Assembly: GCA_020634435.1 (NCBI GenBank)
Contig: JACKBS010000013.1
Coordinates: forward strand, 124,001 to 188,000
Source: Ardenticatenaceae bacterium
Lineage (GTDB): Bacteria; Chloroflexota; Anaerolineae; Promineifilales; Promineifilaceae
Reading direction: 5' to 3'
DNA: 64,000 bases
The translations under genes and the position numbers were made by a program. Shown one piece after another: positions 25,212 to 33,754 of this stretch. The notes under the pieces were generated by a model. It did not search any database. It was given only the letters and a program-made list of their open reading frames with translations, and had not been told where the DNA came from. The number at the start of each line of letters is the position of its first letter. Positions within the stretch are counted from its first letter, which is position 1.

Positions 25212-26369
25212 TTATGATGGGTAACGGCCGTATTCTTCTACCGCATCCACCATCGCCAGCACGTTTTCCGGCGGCACGTCGTTCATGATGGTGTGGACCG
25301 AGGCCAGCAGGTAGCCGCCGCCTGGACCCAGCGCCTCAATCACCCGCTTCACCTCGCGGCGTACGTCGTCGGGGGTTCCGAAGGGCAGTACGCGGTGCGT
25401 ATCAATCCCGCCGCAGAAGGCAATCTTGTGGCCGAACTGCCGCTTTAGCTCTGCTAGCTCAGACATGCGCCCGGCGGAGGTCTGGATTGGGTTCAAAATG
25501 TCCACGCCCATCTCCACCAAATCGTCAATGAGGGGAAACACGTCGCCGTCGGTGTGGAACAGCACTTTGGCCTTGGTGCGTTCTTTGATGAAAGCGATGT
25601 AGTCGGCGTGGAATGGCTTGACAAATTCGCGGTACATCTTGGGCGACATGAGCAGGCTGGTTTGTGTGCCCAAATCGTCGCCGATTTTGATAATGTCCAC
25701 GTTGTCGCCCAGCTCGCGCAAGAAATGGCCCATCAACTGTTTACATAAGTCGGTGATTTTGGCCAGCAGCGCTTTGGCAAATTCCGGCTTTTCCACCATC
25801 GCCATCATGAAGGTGTCCATGCGCTGCATCTGAAAGGCGCGCTCCAGCGGGAAGAGTAGCCACGGCGTGGCCATGATGGCGTATTGGTTTTCGGCCGCCA
25901 GCGCGGCGGCTTCGGCGTGCACATGGGCCACGCGGCTGGGATCGTCCATGTCGGGCCAGTCGTACGCTTCCAAATCGGCGATGGTTTGGGCGTTGGCCAG
26001 TGGGTTGATGTGGGGGAACCATTCGCCGGGGGCCAGTTCCACCTGGCCAATGCCCCACGAGTCAATGAAGGGAGTGCCCGGTTCGCGGCTGGCGTTGGCT
26101 TGGAAGTTGGCGGCGGGATGACGATCCAGCACGGGGCGCACATCGGTGCCCAGGCGTTGAAAGATGGCTTCGGTGGGAACGGCCGTTCCCAACTCCGGCC
26201 AATCGTACAGGTAGCGATCTTCACCCTCCACGCCCAAGAGCTTTTTGAGTTTCTGGTACGTTTTCATCTTGATGCCGGTGGCGTTGCTGACGCCTAAAAT
26301 GATGGGCACCCGGTCTGGTTCTTCGTGGTTGATGGCGGCTAAAACGCGCTCACGTGGGGTCATAGACAT
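25212..26369 (-). CDS. Uroporphyrinogen decarboxylase family (URO-D/MtaA-like) protein
   Basis: 385 aa from the ATG at 26369 (AGGAGCAGCCACA ahead of it). The N-terminus TPRERVLAAINHEEPDRVPI is the classic start of URO-D superfamily proteins. The C-terminus has GGIDTHRVLPFGTPDDVRREV and GGGYLLASVHTIMNDVPPENV. This ending belongs to the branch of corrinoid-dependent methyltransferases and uncharacterised URO-D proteins, not to HemE. A zinc/methyl-transfer role is plausible, but no corrinoid protein gene is nearby. The upstream part of the open frame (to 26432) is repeat-derived and excluded. Confidence 0.82.
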   Translation of the reverse strand: MSMTPRERVLAAINHEEPDRVPIILGVSNATGIKMKTYQKLKKLLGVEGEDRYLYDWPELGTAVPTEAIFQRLGTDVRPVLDRHPAANFQANASREPGTPFIDSWGIGQVELAPGEWFPHINPLANAQTIADLEAYDWPDMDDPSRVAHVHAEAAALAAENQYAIMATPWLLFPLERAFQMQRMDTFMMAMVEKPEFAKALLAKITDLCKQLMGHFLRELGDNVDIIKIGDDLGTQTSLLMSPKMYREFVKPFHADYIAFIKERTKAKVLFHTDGDVFPLIDDLVEMGVDILNPIQTSAGRMSELAELKRQFGHKIAFCGGIDTHRVLPFGTPDDVRREVKRVIEALGPGGGYLLASVHTIMNDVPPENVLAMVDAVEEYGRYPS

Positions 26370-26392
26370 TGTGGCTGCTCCTACTAGTTGCT

Positions 26393-26424
26393 TAACGCAG
26401 AGACGCGGAGGCGCAGAGAAAAAG
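26393..26424. repeat. CGCAGAGACGCGGAGGCGCAGAG half repeat
   Basis: A single arm of the CGCAGAGG family directly upstream of the URO-D gene, between it and the divergent adenosine deaminase gene. Confidence 0.6.
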
Positions 26425-26514
26425 CGTTCCAAGTCTGCGGCTGTTTGTGGATTATGCTATTGCTGGCTAACATACCAGCAATCTACAAAGTGACAATAGA
26501 ATTTTGGAGACAAC

Positions 26515-27534
26515 ATGAGCATGATTCGTCCCGATTTGCCTTTGCTCGATTTGCACCGCCACCTGGACGGCAGCGTGCGGCTGGAAACGATTTTGGAGGT
26601 AGGGTTGCAGCACAATTTGCCCTTGCCCGCAAAAGATTTGGAAGGATTACGGCCGTTTGTCCAGGTCACCACGCCCGAACCCGACATCCTCGCCTTTTTT
26701 GCCAAGTTTGAATGGCAGGTGGGCATTTTGGTGAATTACGACGTGTGTCGCCGCATTGCCTACGAAAATATGCAGGATGCCCAGCGGGAAGGGATCGATT
26801 ACATTGAGCTGCGCTTTAGCCCGGTGTTTATGGCCCGGCCGCACGGGTTGGCCCCCGCAGGCGTAGTTGAAGCGGTGGTGGATGGTGTGGCCGCCGGACA
26901 GCGCGATTTTGGCGTGCAGGCCAACCTCATCGGTATCATCAGCCGGACGTTTGGGGCGGACGTGGGCTGGCAAGAGCTGGAAGCGTTGCTGAGCCAGCGC
27001 GATCATTTGGTGGCGCTGGATTTGGCGGGGGACGAGGTGAATTTCCCTGGCGAGCTGTTTGTGGACCATTTCAAGCGCGGGCGCAAGGCAGGTTGGGGAA
27101 TTACGGTACATGCGGGGGAAGCTGGGGGCAGTACGGCCGTTTGGCAAGCCATCCGTGAGTTAGGGGCGACGCGCATCGGTCACGCGGTGCGCGCGGTAGA
27201 CGATCCGGCCTTGATGACCTATCTGGCGGAAAACCACATCGGTGTGGAGATGAACTTGACGAGCAACGTGCAAACCAGCACCGTGCCCAACTATGCCAGC
27301 CATCCCCTCAAAACCATGTTGGAACATAACATTCTAGTCACCATCAACACCGACGATCCGGGCATCAGCGCCATTGATCTGCCGTTTGAGTACCAGGTAG
27401 CTGTGGCCGAGGCGGGTTTAAGCCAGGAACAGGCCACCCAGGCGCAGCAAAATGCCCTGGAGATTGCCTTCCTCTCTGCCGACGAAAAAGCGGCGTTGCG
27501 GCACAAAAAGAAGCTGTCTGCAAATCCTTCATAA
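26515..27534 (+). CDS. add: Adenosine deaminase
   Basis: 339 aa metal-dependent amidohydrolase, which converts adenosine (or adenine) to inosine (hypoxanthine). Zinc ligands are in LHRHLDGS (residues ~11-18), HAGEAGG (His and catalytic Glu), IGHAV and NTDDPGIS (Asp). These match the adenosine/adenine deaminase family at full length. The NLTSNVQTSTVPNYASHP segment is also typical. Adenosine versus adenine cannot be told with certainty. GGAG lies seven bases ahead of the ATG at 26515; a second in-frame ATG follows two codons later. Confidence 0.9.
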   Translation: MSMIRPDLPLLDLHRHLDGSVRLETILEVGLQHNLPLPAKDLEGLRPFVQVTTPEPDILAFFAKFEWQVGILVNYDVCRRIAYENMQDAQREGIDYIELRFSPVFMARPHGLAPAGVVEAVVDGVAAGQRDFGVQANLIGIISRTFGADVGWQELEALLSQRDHLVALDLAGDEVNFPGELFVDHFKRGRKAGWGITVHAGEAGGSTAVWQAIRELGATRIGHAVRAVDDPALMTYLAENHIGVEMNLTSNVQTSTVPNYASHPLKTMLEHNILVTINTDDPGISAIDLPFEYQVAVAEAGLSQEQATQAQQNALEIAFLSADEKAALRHKKKLSANPS

Positions 27535-27661
27535 AAATGGTGTTAAATCCTTGTGTTACCCGTAGATTCGTGAGACCGAAAGCTAGATTTAAATTGGTAT
27601 GATGCGGTATCATGCCGGTTACTATTAGCATGAGCAACCAGGACCCATCTCATCTGAACGT

Positions 27662-30600
27662 ATGGAAAAAGTAGGCAAAATCCAGGCAATCCCGCTGTTG
27701 CTAGCGGAGCAAGAGCAGGAAGCTGAGCTTAAGCGGGGCTACCAGCTGGGTATCTACACCCTGTTGGAGCAAATTGGCAAGGGGGGCGAAGCGACCGTTT
27801 GGTCTGGGTTTGATCATTTACGCAAGCGCATTGTCGCGGTCAAAATCCTCTCGCTGGATCAGAATGACCCGGTTGCGGTGTCGTTGGTGCCCGCCAATTT
27901 TGAGCGCGAAGTTCATCTGGTGGCCAGCCTGGAGCATCCCCACATTTTGCCCATGTATGAATTTGGCATGGCCGAGTCGTTCTCCTATTTTGTCATGGCG
28001 TATAAAGGCGTGGGTACTCTGGCTAGCTGGATTAAGCTCGGCCCGTTGTCGTTGGTTGAGGTGGCCCAGACGACGCGGCAGGTGCTGTCGGCGTTGGCTT
28101 ATTTGCACCAGCGTGGCATTGTGCACCGCGACATTAAGCCCAGCAATATTTTGCTGGACAGCCAGCGGCGCACCTACCTGGCGGATTTTGGCCTGGCCAA
28201 GCAGTTGAGCCTGAGCACAATGGTTTTGCACACCGGGCGCGGTACTGGTCCGTATGCGCCGTACGAGCAGCAGGCCAGCGATAGCATCACCATGCAGTCT
28301 GATATTTTTAGCCTGGGGGTGGTGATTTACGAGATGCTCACCGGGCGATTGCCCTGGGAAGCGCAGTTTAATCTGGCCAATATGCAAAAACGGGGTGGTG
28401 AGGAGCTGCCGGACCCGTGGATGTTAAATCCCAGCTGCCCAATTGGTTTAACGAAGGTGCTGCGTTGGTTTACCGCTTTTCGTTGGCAGGAACGGCCGAA
28501 TTCTGCGGAAGCGGCCTATGCTGCATTTTATGAAGCGCTGCCGCCTGAGGTCCAGCAGCAGGTGGGCAGCAGCTTGCAGTTGAAGGGCGAAAAAGAAGAA
28601 GTGGTGTTGGCGGAGGATGCGGCGCATTATTTGGATGCCTATCAGCTTGAGTGGCAAGAGGACACCGCTTATCCCGCCTCGCTGACGCACCTGGCGTTGG
28701 TGGAGGCGTACTACAATCGTTTTCAGACTAAGCTAGACCAAAGGGCAATGCAGTTTTTGCTGCGTGGGGCTCTGGTGCATGATTACCAGCTGGCGTTTTG
28801 GTGGAAGCTCGCCGAACCGGTGCAGCGCTGGCAGGTAAGTTTGGCGGCGCTGGCGGGGGAAAATGAGACGGTCATGGCGCGGGTGCTTTCGCTGCTGCTG
28901 CGTGAGCCAGCGGGAGTGATGCCAACGGCCGTTACCACCCGTGCTTCTTTGGAAAAGCTCATCGACCTGGCGACCAGTGCCCAAGAGTGGCGGCTGCGGC
29001 GGGATGCTTTGAATGTGCTGGCACACCTGCTGCCCCAGGCGGCGGCGTGGCAGCCGGTTGGGATTTCTGAAAGTGGCGATGATCGGCTGGCGCGGCTGGC
29101 GCTGGAAGATGGGACGCAAGCCCGGCAGGCGGTGGCTATTTTAGGCGCGTTGCAAAGCGAAACGGCCGTCCAAACCATTCTTGATGCTTACTACAATGCA
29201 GGCAGCAAAAATCAGAGCTTAAAGGTTTTGCAGCAAATTTGGGCGCAGGCGGGCAGTTTGCCGCGCCAGGTGCCCCCGTCGATTTGGGCCTGGTTGTGGA
29301 AAAGCTGGCTGCAAGAACGGCTGCTGGATGATCCTGAAGGATTGTCGATCTCTCGTTTGGTGATTGGTTTGGTGGCGGCGTTGGTGATGAGCGTGATGCT
29401 GTGGCGCGGCTTTTTTGCCATCCCACAAGCCCAACTTCAAGATGTGCTGATGCTGCCTTATGATCCCAGCGGTATTGTGACGATTGTGGAGGTGGATGAC
29501 GAGACGCTGGCGCAGTACGGCCGTTGGGACCAGTGGCCCCGTTCGCTTCATGCCGAGCTGATCGACCATCTGCAAGCGGCTGGCGCCAAAACAATTGCCT
29601 TCGACTTTGTGTTTGCCTCGGAAACGGCCGCTGATACTGAGCTGGCGGAGGCGATGGCCAATGCGGGCGATGTCATCCAGCCGCTGCTGGTGCAAGGGGA
29701 TGCGTTTCATGATTTAACCGGCAGCCTGCGTTATGCGGGTGGGGTACTGCCGCAGCCAGAATTTGTCGCGGCGGGGGCAGGCTTGGGCCACACCAGCATT
29801 TTGCACGATGCCGATGGGTACATTCGCTGGATGCCCACGCTGATCACCATTGATGGGCAGCAGTACGAGAATCTGGCTATGGTGGCTTTGCGCAATTATT
29901 TGGGCGGGACGACAGACAATTTATCTGTGGTGGAAAACGGCCGTTTGTCTATTGCGGGCCGCCAAATTCCGGTGGATGTGGACGGCGAGATGCGCATTTA
30001 TTACGCGGGGCCGCCTGCCGAACCTGAGCAAAGCACGTTCCCGATGGTGAGTTACGAGGATGTGTTGGCGGGCACCGTGCCTGAAGCACTGCTGCGCAAC
30101 AAAATTGTGCTGGTGGGCATTACGGCCACGGCGGAACCAGATCGCTACCTGACGCCGGTGAGCGACGGCCGTCCCATGTATGGGGTAGAAATTTTGGCCA
30201 ACGTCATCGAATCGATCTGGTCTGAACGCTTTATTCGCGTGCCGGGAACGGCCGTACAGATGATCGTTTTGCTGGTGCTGGGGCTGCTGGTGGGTCTGGT
30301 TTGCACACGTCCCATCACCGGTTTTGTGCTGGCATTTAGCATCGCGGCCTTTTACTTTTTGCTGGCGGGCTGGCTTTTTGACGCCACGGGCCTTATGTTA
30401 GACCTGTTTTTCCCCTTCCTCACGATTGCCCTTAGCTACTCGATGGTAACTGCCTATCGCTACGCGGTAGAAGTGCGCCGCCGCCGCCAAATTGTGAATT
30501 TGTTTGCGGGCAGCGTCACCCCTGCGATTGCTCAGGCCACCGTTGATGCCGTGAAGCAAGGTAAGCTAGATTTAACGGGTCAGGAACAAGAGCTTTCTGT

Positions 30601-31162
30601 GCTGTTGTGTGAAATGCGCGGCTACGAAGCGTATGCCATTCACCACGATCCTGGTGATGTGCTAACAATGATGACCTTTTTCCGGGAGAAAATGGTTCAG
30701 GCGGTGCTGGCTTTGGAAGGTACCGTCATCCGGGCAGAGCAGGGGCAAATGATGGCGGTCTTTAACGCGCCTTTGCCCCAGAGCGACCACGCCTGGCGGG
30801 CTGTGCAGGCAGCGCAGCTGCTGCAAAAAGATATGGCGCAGCTGCATGATGAGCTGGCTGAAGATCATGTGTATCAGGAAATTCGGCTCGCTTTTGTGGT
30901 GAACACAGGGCGAGCGGTGGTTGGCTATGCGGGTGTGGGGGAGCGCAGCACGTTTACCGTGTTGGGCGAGGCCGTCACCCTGGCCGATTCCCTGATTAGT
31001 GAAGCTAGCAACGGACAAATTTTGCTAGGGGAGCGAACCTACACAGATACGGCGGATTTTGCAACGGCCGTTCCGCTAAAACCGCTGCGCCTGAAAGATC
31101 GGGTGGATGCGGTGCCTGTTTATGCCATTGAAACCGCTGATAGTTTGGAAGAGCTAGAATAG
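27662..31162 (+). CDS. Ser/Thr protein kinase - CHASE2 - adenylate-cyclase-like fusion
   Basis: 1166 aa. Residues ~27-290 are a Hanks-type kinase: GKGGEATV glycine loop, VAVKIL lysine, HRDIKPSN (about 153-160), DFGLA (about 174) and an activation segment. Residues ~300-550 are helical, without a recognised domain. A membrane helix (about 562-580) leads into an external CHASE2 domain (about 590-860, with the VEVDDETLAQYGRW entry), followed by three membrane helices (865-945). The C-terminus (about 975-1160) is a class III nucleotide-cyclase domain. Its metal positions look altered (LLCEMRGYE and EQGQMMAVFN where DxxGF and GDxxMA are usual), so it may only bind or sense nucleotides. It probably senses an outside signal and phosphorylates targets inside. 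Confidence 0.9.
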   Translation: MEKVGKIQAIPLLLAEQEQEAELKRGYQLGIYTLLEQIGKGGEATVWSGFDHLRKRIVAVKILSLDQNDPVAVSLVPANFEREVHLVASLEHPHILPMYEFGMAESFSYFVMAYKGVGTLASWIKLGPLSLVEVAQTTRQVLSALAYLHQRGIVHRDIKPSNILLDSQRRTYLADFGLAKQLSLSTMVLHTGRGTGPYAPYEQQASDSITMQSDIFSLGVVIYEMLTGRLPWEAQFNLANMQKRGGEELPDPWMLNPSCPIGLTKVLRWFTAFRWQERPNSAEAAYAAFYEALPPEVQQQVGSSLQLKGEKEEVVLAEDAAHYLDAYQLEWQEDTAYPASLTHLALVEAYYNRFQTKLDQRAMQFLLRGALVHDYQLAFWWKLAEPVQRWQVSLAALAGENETVMARVLSLLLREPAGVMPTAVTTRASLEKLIDLATSAQEWRLRRDALNVLAHLLPQAAAWQPVGISESGDDRLARLALEDGTQARQAVAILGALQSETAVQTILDAYYNAGSKNQSLKVLQQIWAQAGSLPRQVPPSIWAWLWKSWLQERLLDDPEGLSISRLVIGLVAALVMSVMLWRGFFAIPQAQLQDVLMLPYDPSGIVTIVEVDDETLAQYGRWDQWPRSLHAELIDHLQAAGAKTIAFDFVFASETAADTELAEAMANAGDVIQPLLVQGDAFHDLTGSLRYAGGVLPQPEFVAAGAGLGHTSILHDADGYIRWMPTLITIDGQQYENLAMVALRNYLGGTTDNLSVVENGRLSIAGRQIPVDVDGEMRIYYAGPPAEPEQSTFPMVSYEDVLAGTVPEALLRNKIVLVGITATAEPDRYLTPVSDGRPMYGVEILANVIESIWSERFIRVPGTAVQMIVLLVLGLLVGLVCTRPITGFVLAFSIAAFYFLLAGWLFDATGLMLDLFFPFLTIALSYSMVTAYRYAVEVRRRRQIVNLFAGSVTPAIAQATVDAVKQGKLDLTGQEQELSVLLCEMRGYEAYAIHHDPGDVLTMMTFFREKMVQAVLALEGTVIRAEQGQMMAVFNAPLPQSDHAWRAVQAAQLLQKDMAQLHDELAEDHVYQEIRLAFVVNTGRAVVGYAGVGERSTFTVLGEAVTLADSLISEASNGQILLGERTYTDTADFATAVPLKPLRLKDRVDAVPVYAIETADSLEELE

Positions 31163-31220
31163 GGCTTCGCCAAGAAAATATTTGCCCCAATAGAAGCAGT
31201 AAAAGAAGGTAAATCAGTGA

Positions 31221-31252
31221 GAGTGGACCAATCTCTAAAGATTGGTCCACTC
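31221..31252. terminator. Bidirectional hairpin between convergent genes
   Basis: GAGTGGACCAATC (31221-31233) pairs perfectly with GATTGGTCCACTC (31240-31252). It lies between the ends of the kinase gene and the FecR-type gene and can serve both. Confidence 0.7.
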
Positions 31253-31276
31253 TGAAGGTTGCTTGCTATTGGGTGA

Positions 31277-32710
31277 CTAAGGAGTTGGCGTCGGACAAGG
31301 CCCCAGCGTATCGCCGTGGGCTAGATGGGCATCAACCGCAGACTCATCAACCTGGATTGTGTTGCCGTTGTGACAGATGGTCACCAAATTGGCTGGTGGT
31401 GTATCAGTCGGTGCCGGTACAGGCGTGTCGGTCGATACCGGTACAGGTGTGTCCGTGGGGGCCGGGGCTGATGTGTCGGTCGGTGCCGGGGCAGACGTAT
31501 CAGTTGGGGCTGGCGCGGGCAAAAGCGTCTCTGTTGGGACGAGTGTTGGCGTGGCTACGAGTCCCGGCGGTGTGGCACCACCTTGCGGCGGGTTGCCATT
31601 GCCCGGTACATCGGTGGGCGGGTTGCCCGGCACCTGGGTGGGTGTGCCCGCTGGCGACGTGGGCTGTACGGCCGTATCCGTTGGTTCAGGCGTGGCGGAA
31701 GGAGACGCCGTGTCAGTTGCGGTTGGCGTGTCCGTCGGGGCGCTGGTAGGCGCTTCGGTAGGTTCAGTGATGGGAACAACTTGCAACGGTTGGTTGAGAA
31801 CGGCCGTTACCTGTTGTCCCGGATTTACGTCCACAAACGCATCGGCCATCGAGACGCGCACAACACCCTCGGTTACCACAATTTGCGAAGATGTCTCGCT
31901 TTGTGTCTCTACGGTAAACACGGTGCCGCGCACAGAAGCGGTGGAGGATGGGGTTTTGACTTCAAATGTGTCGCCTGGTTTCAGCAAACGGACTACGCGG
32001 TTTAGCACCTTGCCAGAGAGCAGACTCAGCTGGACGCGATAATCGCCGTCGGTAACCAGTTCAGCCACGTTAAGCGTGGTGCCGCCGTACAGCTCCACCG
32101 TGCTACCATCGTTAAGACGCAGCTGGGCAGCGGCCGTATCGGCCAGGCGAATGGTGTCGCCTTGATTGACTGTAACAATTTCTCCGGCTGCAACGGCCGT
32201 TTCGCTTGTGCTGGCAAAGAGTGCCCCTCCAGCTTCTTCAACGATTACCTCGCCCGCAGAAACGACCAATGTGGCCGTTTCTCCACGCGGGGTGACAAAG
32301 GCAAATGCGCCCAAAACTAGCAGCAGCAAAGCGGTAAACCCAATAGCCCCCCATACACGTTGACCAGACATAAAGCGTCGTTTCTCCTGTTTGATAACCC
32401 GCTCGGGACGCGGGGCCGTGTGCTTTTTCATACGGATGCCCCGTTCAGCACAGTCTAACAAGTGTAGCAAAACAACGCGATTAATGCCGGAGTAGCCCGT
32501 AATTTGAGCTACGTCCTGGGCAAAGTATGATTCTCGTGGCTTTTGGCACAGGGCCAGCCTTGCCAATTGGGCGGACGTTATCTCCAGGTCTGCGGTCAGT
32601 TCAGCCCAGCTTTTGTTTTCGCGGATAGCTTGCTGGTCGATCACATGGGCCATAAAAGAGGCATCTGCGGCAGATCGTCTGGCTAGTTCTAACATTGGGT
32701 CGTTCATCAT
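31277..32710 (-). CDS. FecR-domain membrane protein with Pro/Thr-rich stalk
   Basis: 477 aa from the ATG at 32710 (a GTG at 32731 is possible). The cytoplasmic N-terminal ~120 residues (LELARRSAADASFMAHV, AQDVAQITGYSGINRVVLLHLLDCA) may contact a sigma factor. A membrane helix (GAIGFTALLLLVLGAFAFV) precedes a FecR domain with VNQGDTIRLADTAAAQLRLNDGS, LLSGKV and TPSSTASVRGTVFTVE. A long Pro/Thr/Asp-rich stalk follows, then a small C-terminal domain, ICHNGNTIQVDESAVDAHLAHGDTLGPC, seen at the end of many surface proteins. It lies downstream of the sigma factor gene, giving a sigma/FecR pair, though the FecR domain is probably outside here. Confidence 0.82.
   Translation of the reverse strand: MMNDPMLELARRSAADASFMAHVIDQQAIRENKSWAELTADLEITSAQLARLALCQKPRESYFAQDVAQITGYSGINRVVLLHLLDCAERGIRMKKHTAPRPERVIKQEKRRFMSGQRVWGAIGFTALLLLVLGAFAFVTPRGETATLVVSAGEVIVEEAGGALFASTSETAVAAGEIVTVNQGDTIRLADTAAAQLRLNDGSTVELYGGTTLNVAELVTDGDYRVQLSLLSGKVLNRVVRLLKPGDTFEVKTPSSTASVRGTVFTVETQSETSSQIVVTEGVVRVSMADAFVDVNPGQQVTAVLNQPLQVVPITEPTEAPTSAPTDTPTATDTASPSATPEPTDTAVQPTSPAGTPTQVPGNPPTDVPGNGNPPQGGATPPGLVATPTLVPTETLLPAPAPTDTSAPAPTDTSAPAPTDTPVPVSTDTPVPAPTDTPPANLVTICHNGNTIQVDESAVDAHLAHGDTLGPCPTPTP
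31401..31517. repeat. 24-bp tandem repeat encoding Pro-Thr-Asp stalk
   Basis: About five units encode the octapeptide APTDTSAP or a close variant inside the FecR-type gene. Number of units may vary between strains. Confidence 0.75.
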
Positions 32711-32738
32711 AAAAATCTCGTATCTATTCACGTCCTAG

Positions 32739-32842
32739 AGGTGCGACGCACTTTCAAAGATGGATTTTGACGCTACTTGCTCCGGTATAAGTGCGTCGCA
32801 CCTGTGCAGTTACAAAATCTCTTTTAGCGGGTGCGACACACT
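32739..32842. repeat. GGTGCGACGCACTT inverted repeat with third copy
   Basis: AGGTGCGACGCACTT (32739-32753) and its exact inverse AAGTGCGTCGCACCT (32789-32803) are 35 bases apart; a third, slightly changed copy (GGGTGCGACACACTT) lies at 32828-32842. They occupy the gap between the sigma and FecR-type genes. Each unit is itself partly palindromic, so either a regulator site or a small mobile repeat is possible. Confidence 0.65.
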
Positions 32843-32995
32843 TCTTGCGCTTTTGTTTATTTATTGCTTCTACTTTTAATACCGAACCCAGATGCAAAGT
32901 TCGACACAATTTGCCTTTTTGTTTGTGTGCTTGAATCAATTCAAAGTTTAGAGATTTTTCTGCTTCGTTTAGCGGACTAATTTTGTTTTAGCTGC

Positions 32996-33634
32996 TTACC
33001 GCGAATCCACTTCTTGCCGTTTGGCGAAGCGGCTGAGGCTTTTTGTCAGGCGATCCTTGGCGCGTTTGACTTCGCGCCGCTGCTCTGCGGCAGGTAAAGT
33101 ATCCAGATGCAGAATTTCGGCATAAGGTTCGCTTTCGCGTACGCCATTGAGCATGAGCAAAAAGAGCTGCCGGTCCATGTTGTTCAGGGTGGCTTCAAAG
33201 CGCTGCAAAATTTCCTGGCGCGATGAGCTGCCCAGCCATTCGGCCAACTCTTCCAGGTCGGACTCGGACGTAGTGTCGCTGACCAGCTGGGGTTGAATGG
33301 CCGGTTCGTCGATGCTGTGCAACGGCCGTTTGCGGCGGTTGTTGCGGTCCAGGGCGTTGAGCAAATCGTGCCGGGAGGCCATGCGCAGATAGGCAAAAAG
33401 CGTTATTTTTTCGGGGTCATACTTTTCGGGGGCGGCGTAGTAATTGAGCAGGCAGTCGATAACGGCCGTTTCGCAATCGTGGCCTTCGACTTGGGGAAAC
33501 TCTTGCTGCAAAAAAGAAACCAGATGCGGTAACGCCAGTTCGGACAGTTGGGCGAACGCAATTGGGCTATCTTTGCGCAATATCTGTTCGTGCTTTTGGT
33601 GTTGCCAGGGCCGCGATGGCTCCGAAACAGGCAT
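32996..33634 (-). CDS. ECF-like sigma-70 family factor
   Basis: 212 aa from the ATG at 33634 (TCAGGAGATTTTTTC upstream). The middle part, DPEKITLFAYLRMASRHDLLNALDRNNRRKRP, resembles sigma region 2 (core-binding and -10 recognition). The C-terminal part, FLLMLNGVRESEPYAEIL and AEQRREVKRAKDRLTKSL, has the look of a region 4 helix-turn-helix, but with unusual sequence. Such divergent sigma-like factors often pair with a membrane FecR or anti-sigma protein, as here with the gene at 31277-32710. It may direct expression of surface functions; no target promoter was identified. Confidence 0.72.
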   Translation of the reverse strand: MPVSEPSRPWQHQKHEQILRKDSPIAFAQLSELALPHLVSFLQQEFPQVEGHDCETAVIDCLLNYYAAPEKYDPEKITLFAYLRMASRHDLLNALDRNNRRKRPLHSIDEPAIQPQLVSDTTSESDLEELAEWLGSSSRQEILQRFEATLNNMDRQLFLLMLNGVRESEPYAEILHLDTLPAAEQRREVKRAKDRLTKSLSRFAKRQEVDSR

Positions 33635-33754
33635 GAAAAAATCTCCTGAAAAATAAACCAATCATTTCAGTATATCATTTTCATTTTTTCTGGTGACAGC
33701 CAAAGGTAATGGAAAGGCGAAAATTATCGCAATCTTAACGATTAGAGTGGGAGA

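Noticed and set aside
25212..26369. HemE (uroporphyrinogen decarboxylase for haem synthesis)
   Set aside because: The C-terminal motifs fit other URO-D family members, and no haem biosynthesis gene is near.
31401..31517. Regular ~24-bp repeats that might look like a CRISPR array
   Set aside because: They are in frame, have no spacers and encode the Pro-Thr-Asp stalk of the FecR-type protein.
32739..32842. Three 15-mers as a mini CRISPR
   Set aside because: The copies are inverted and unevenly spaced, and there are no cas genes.
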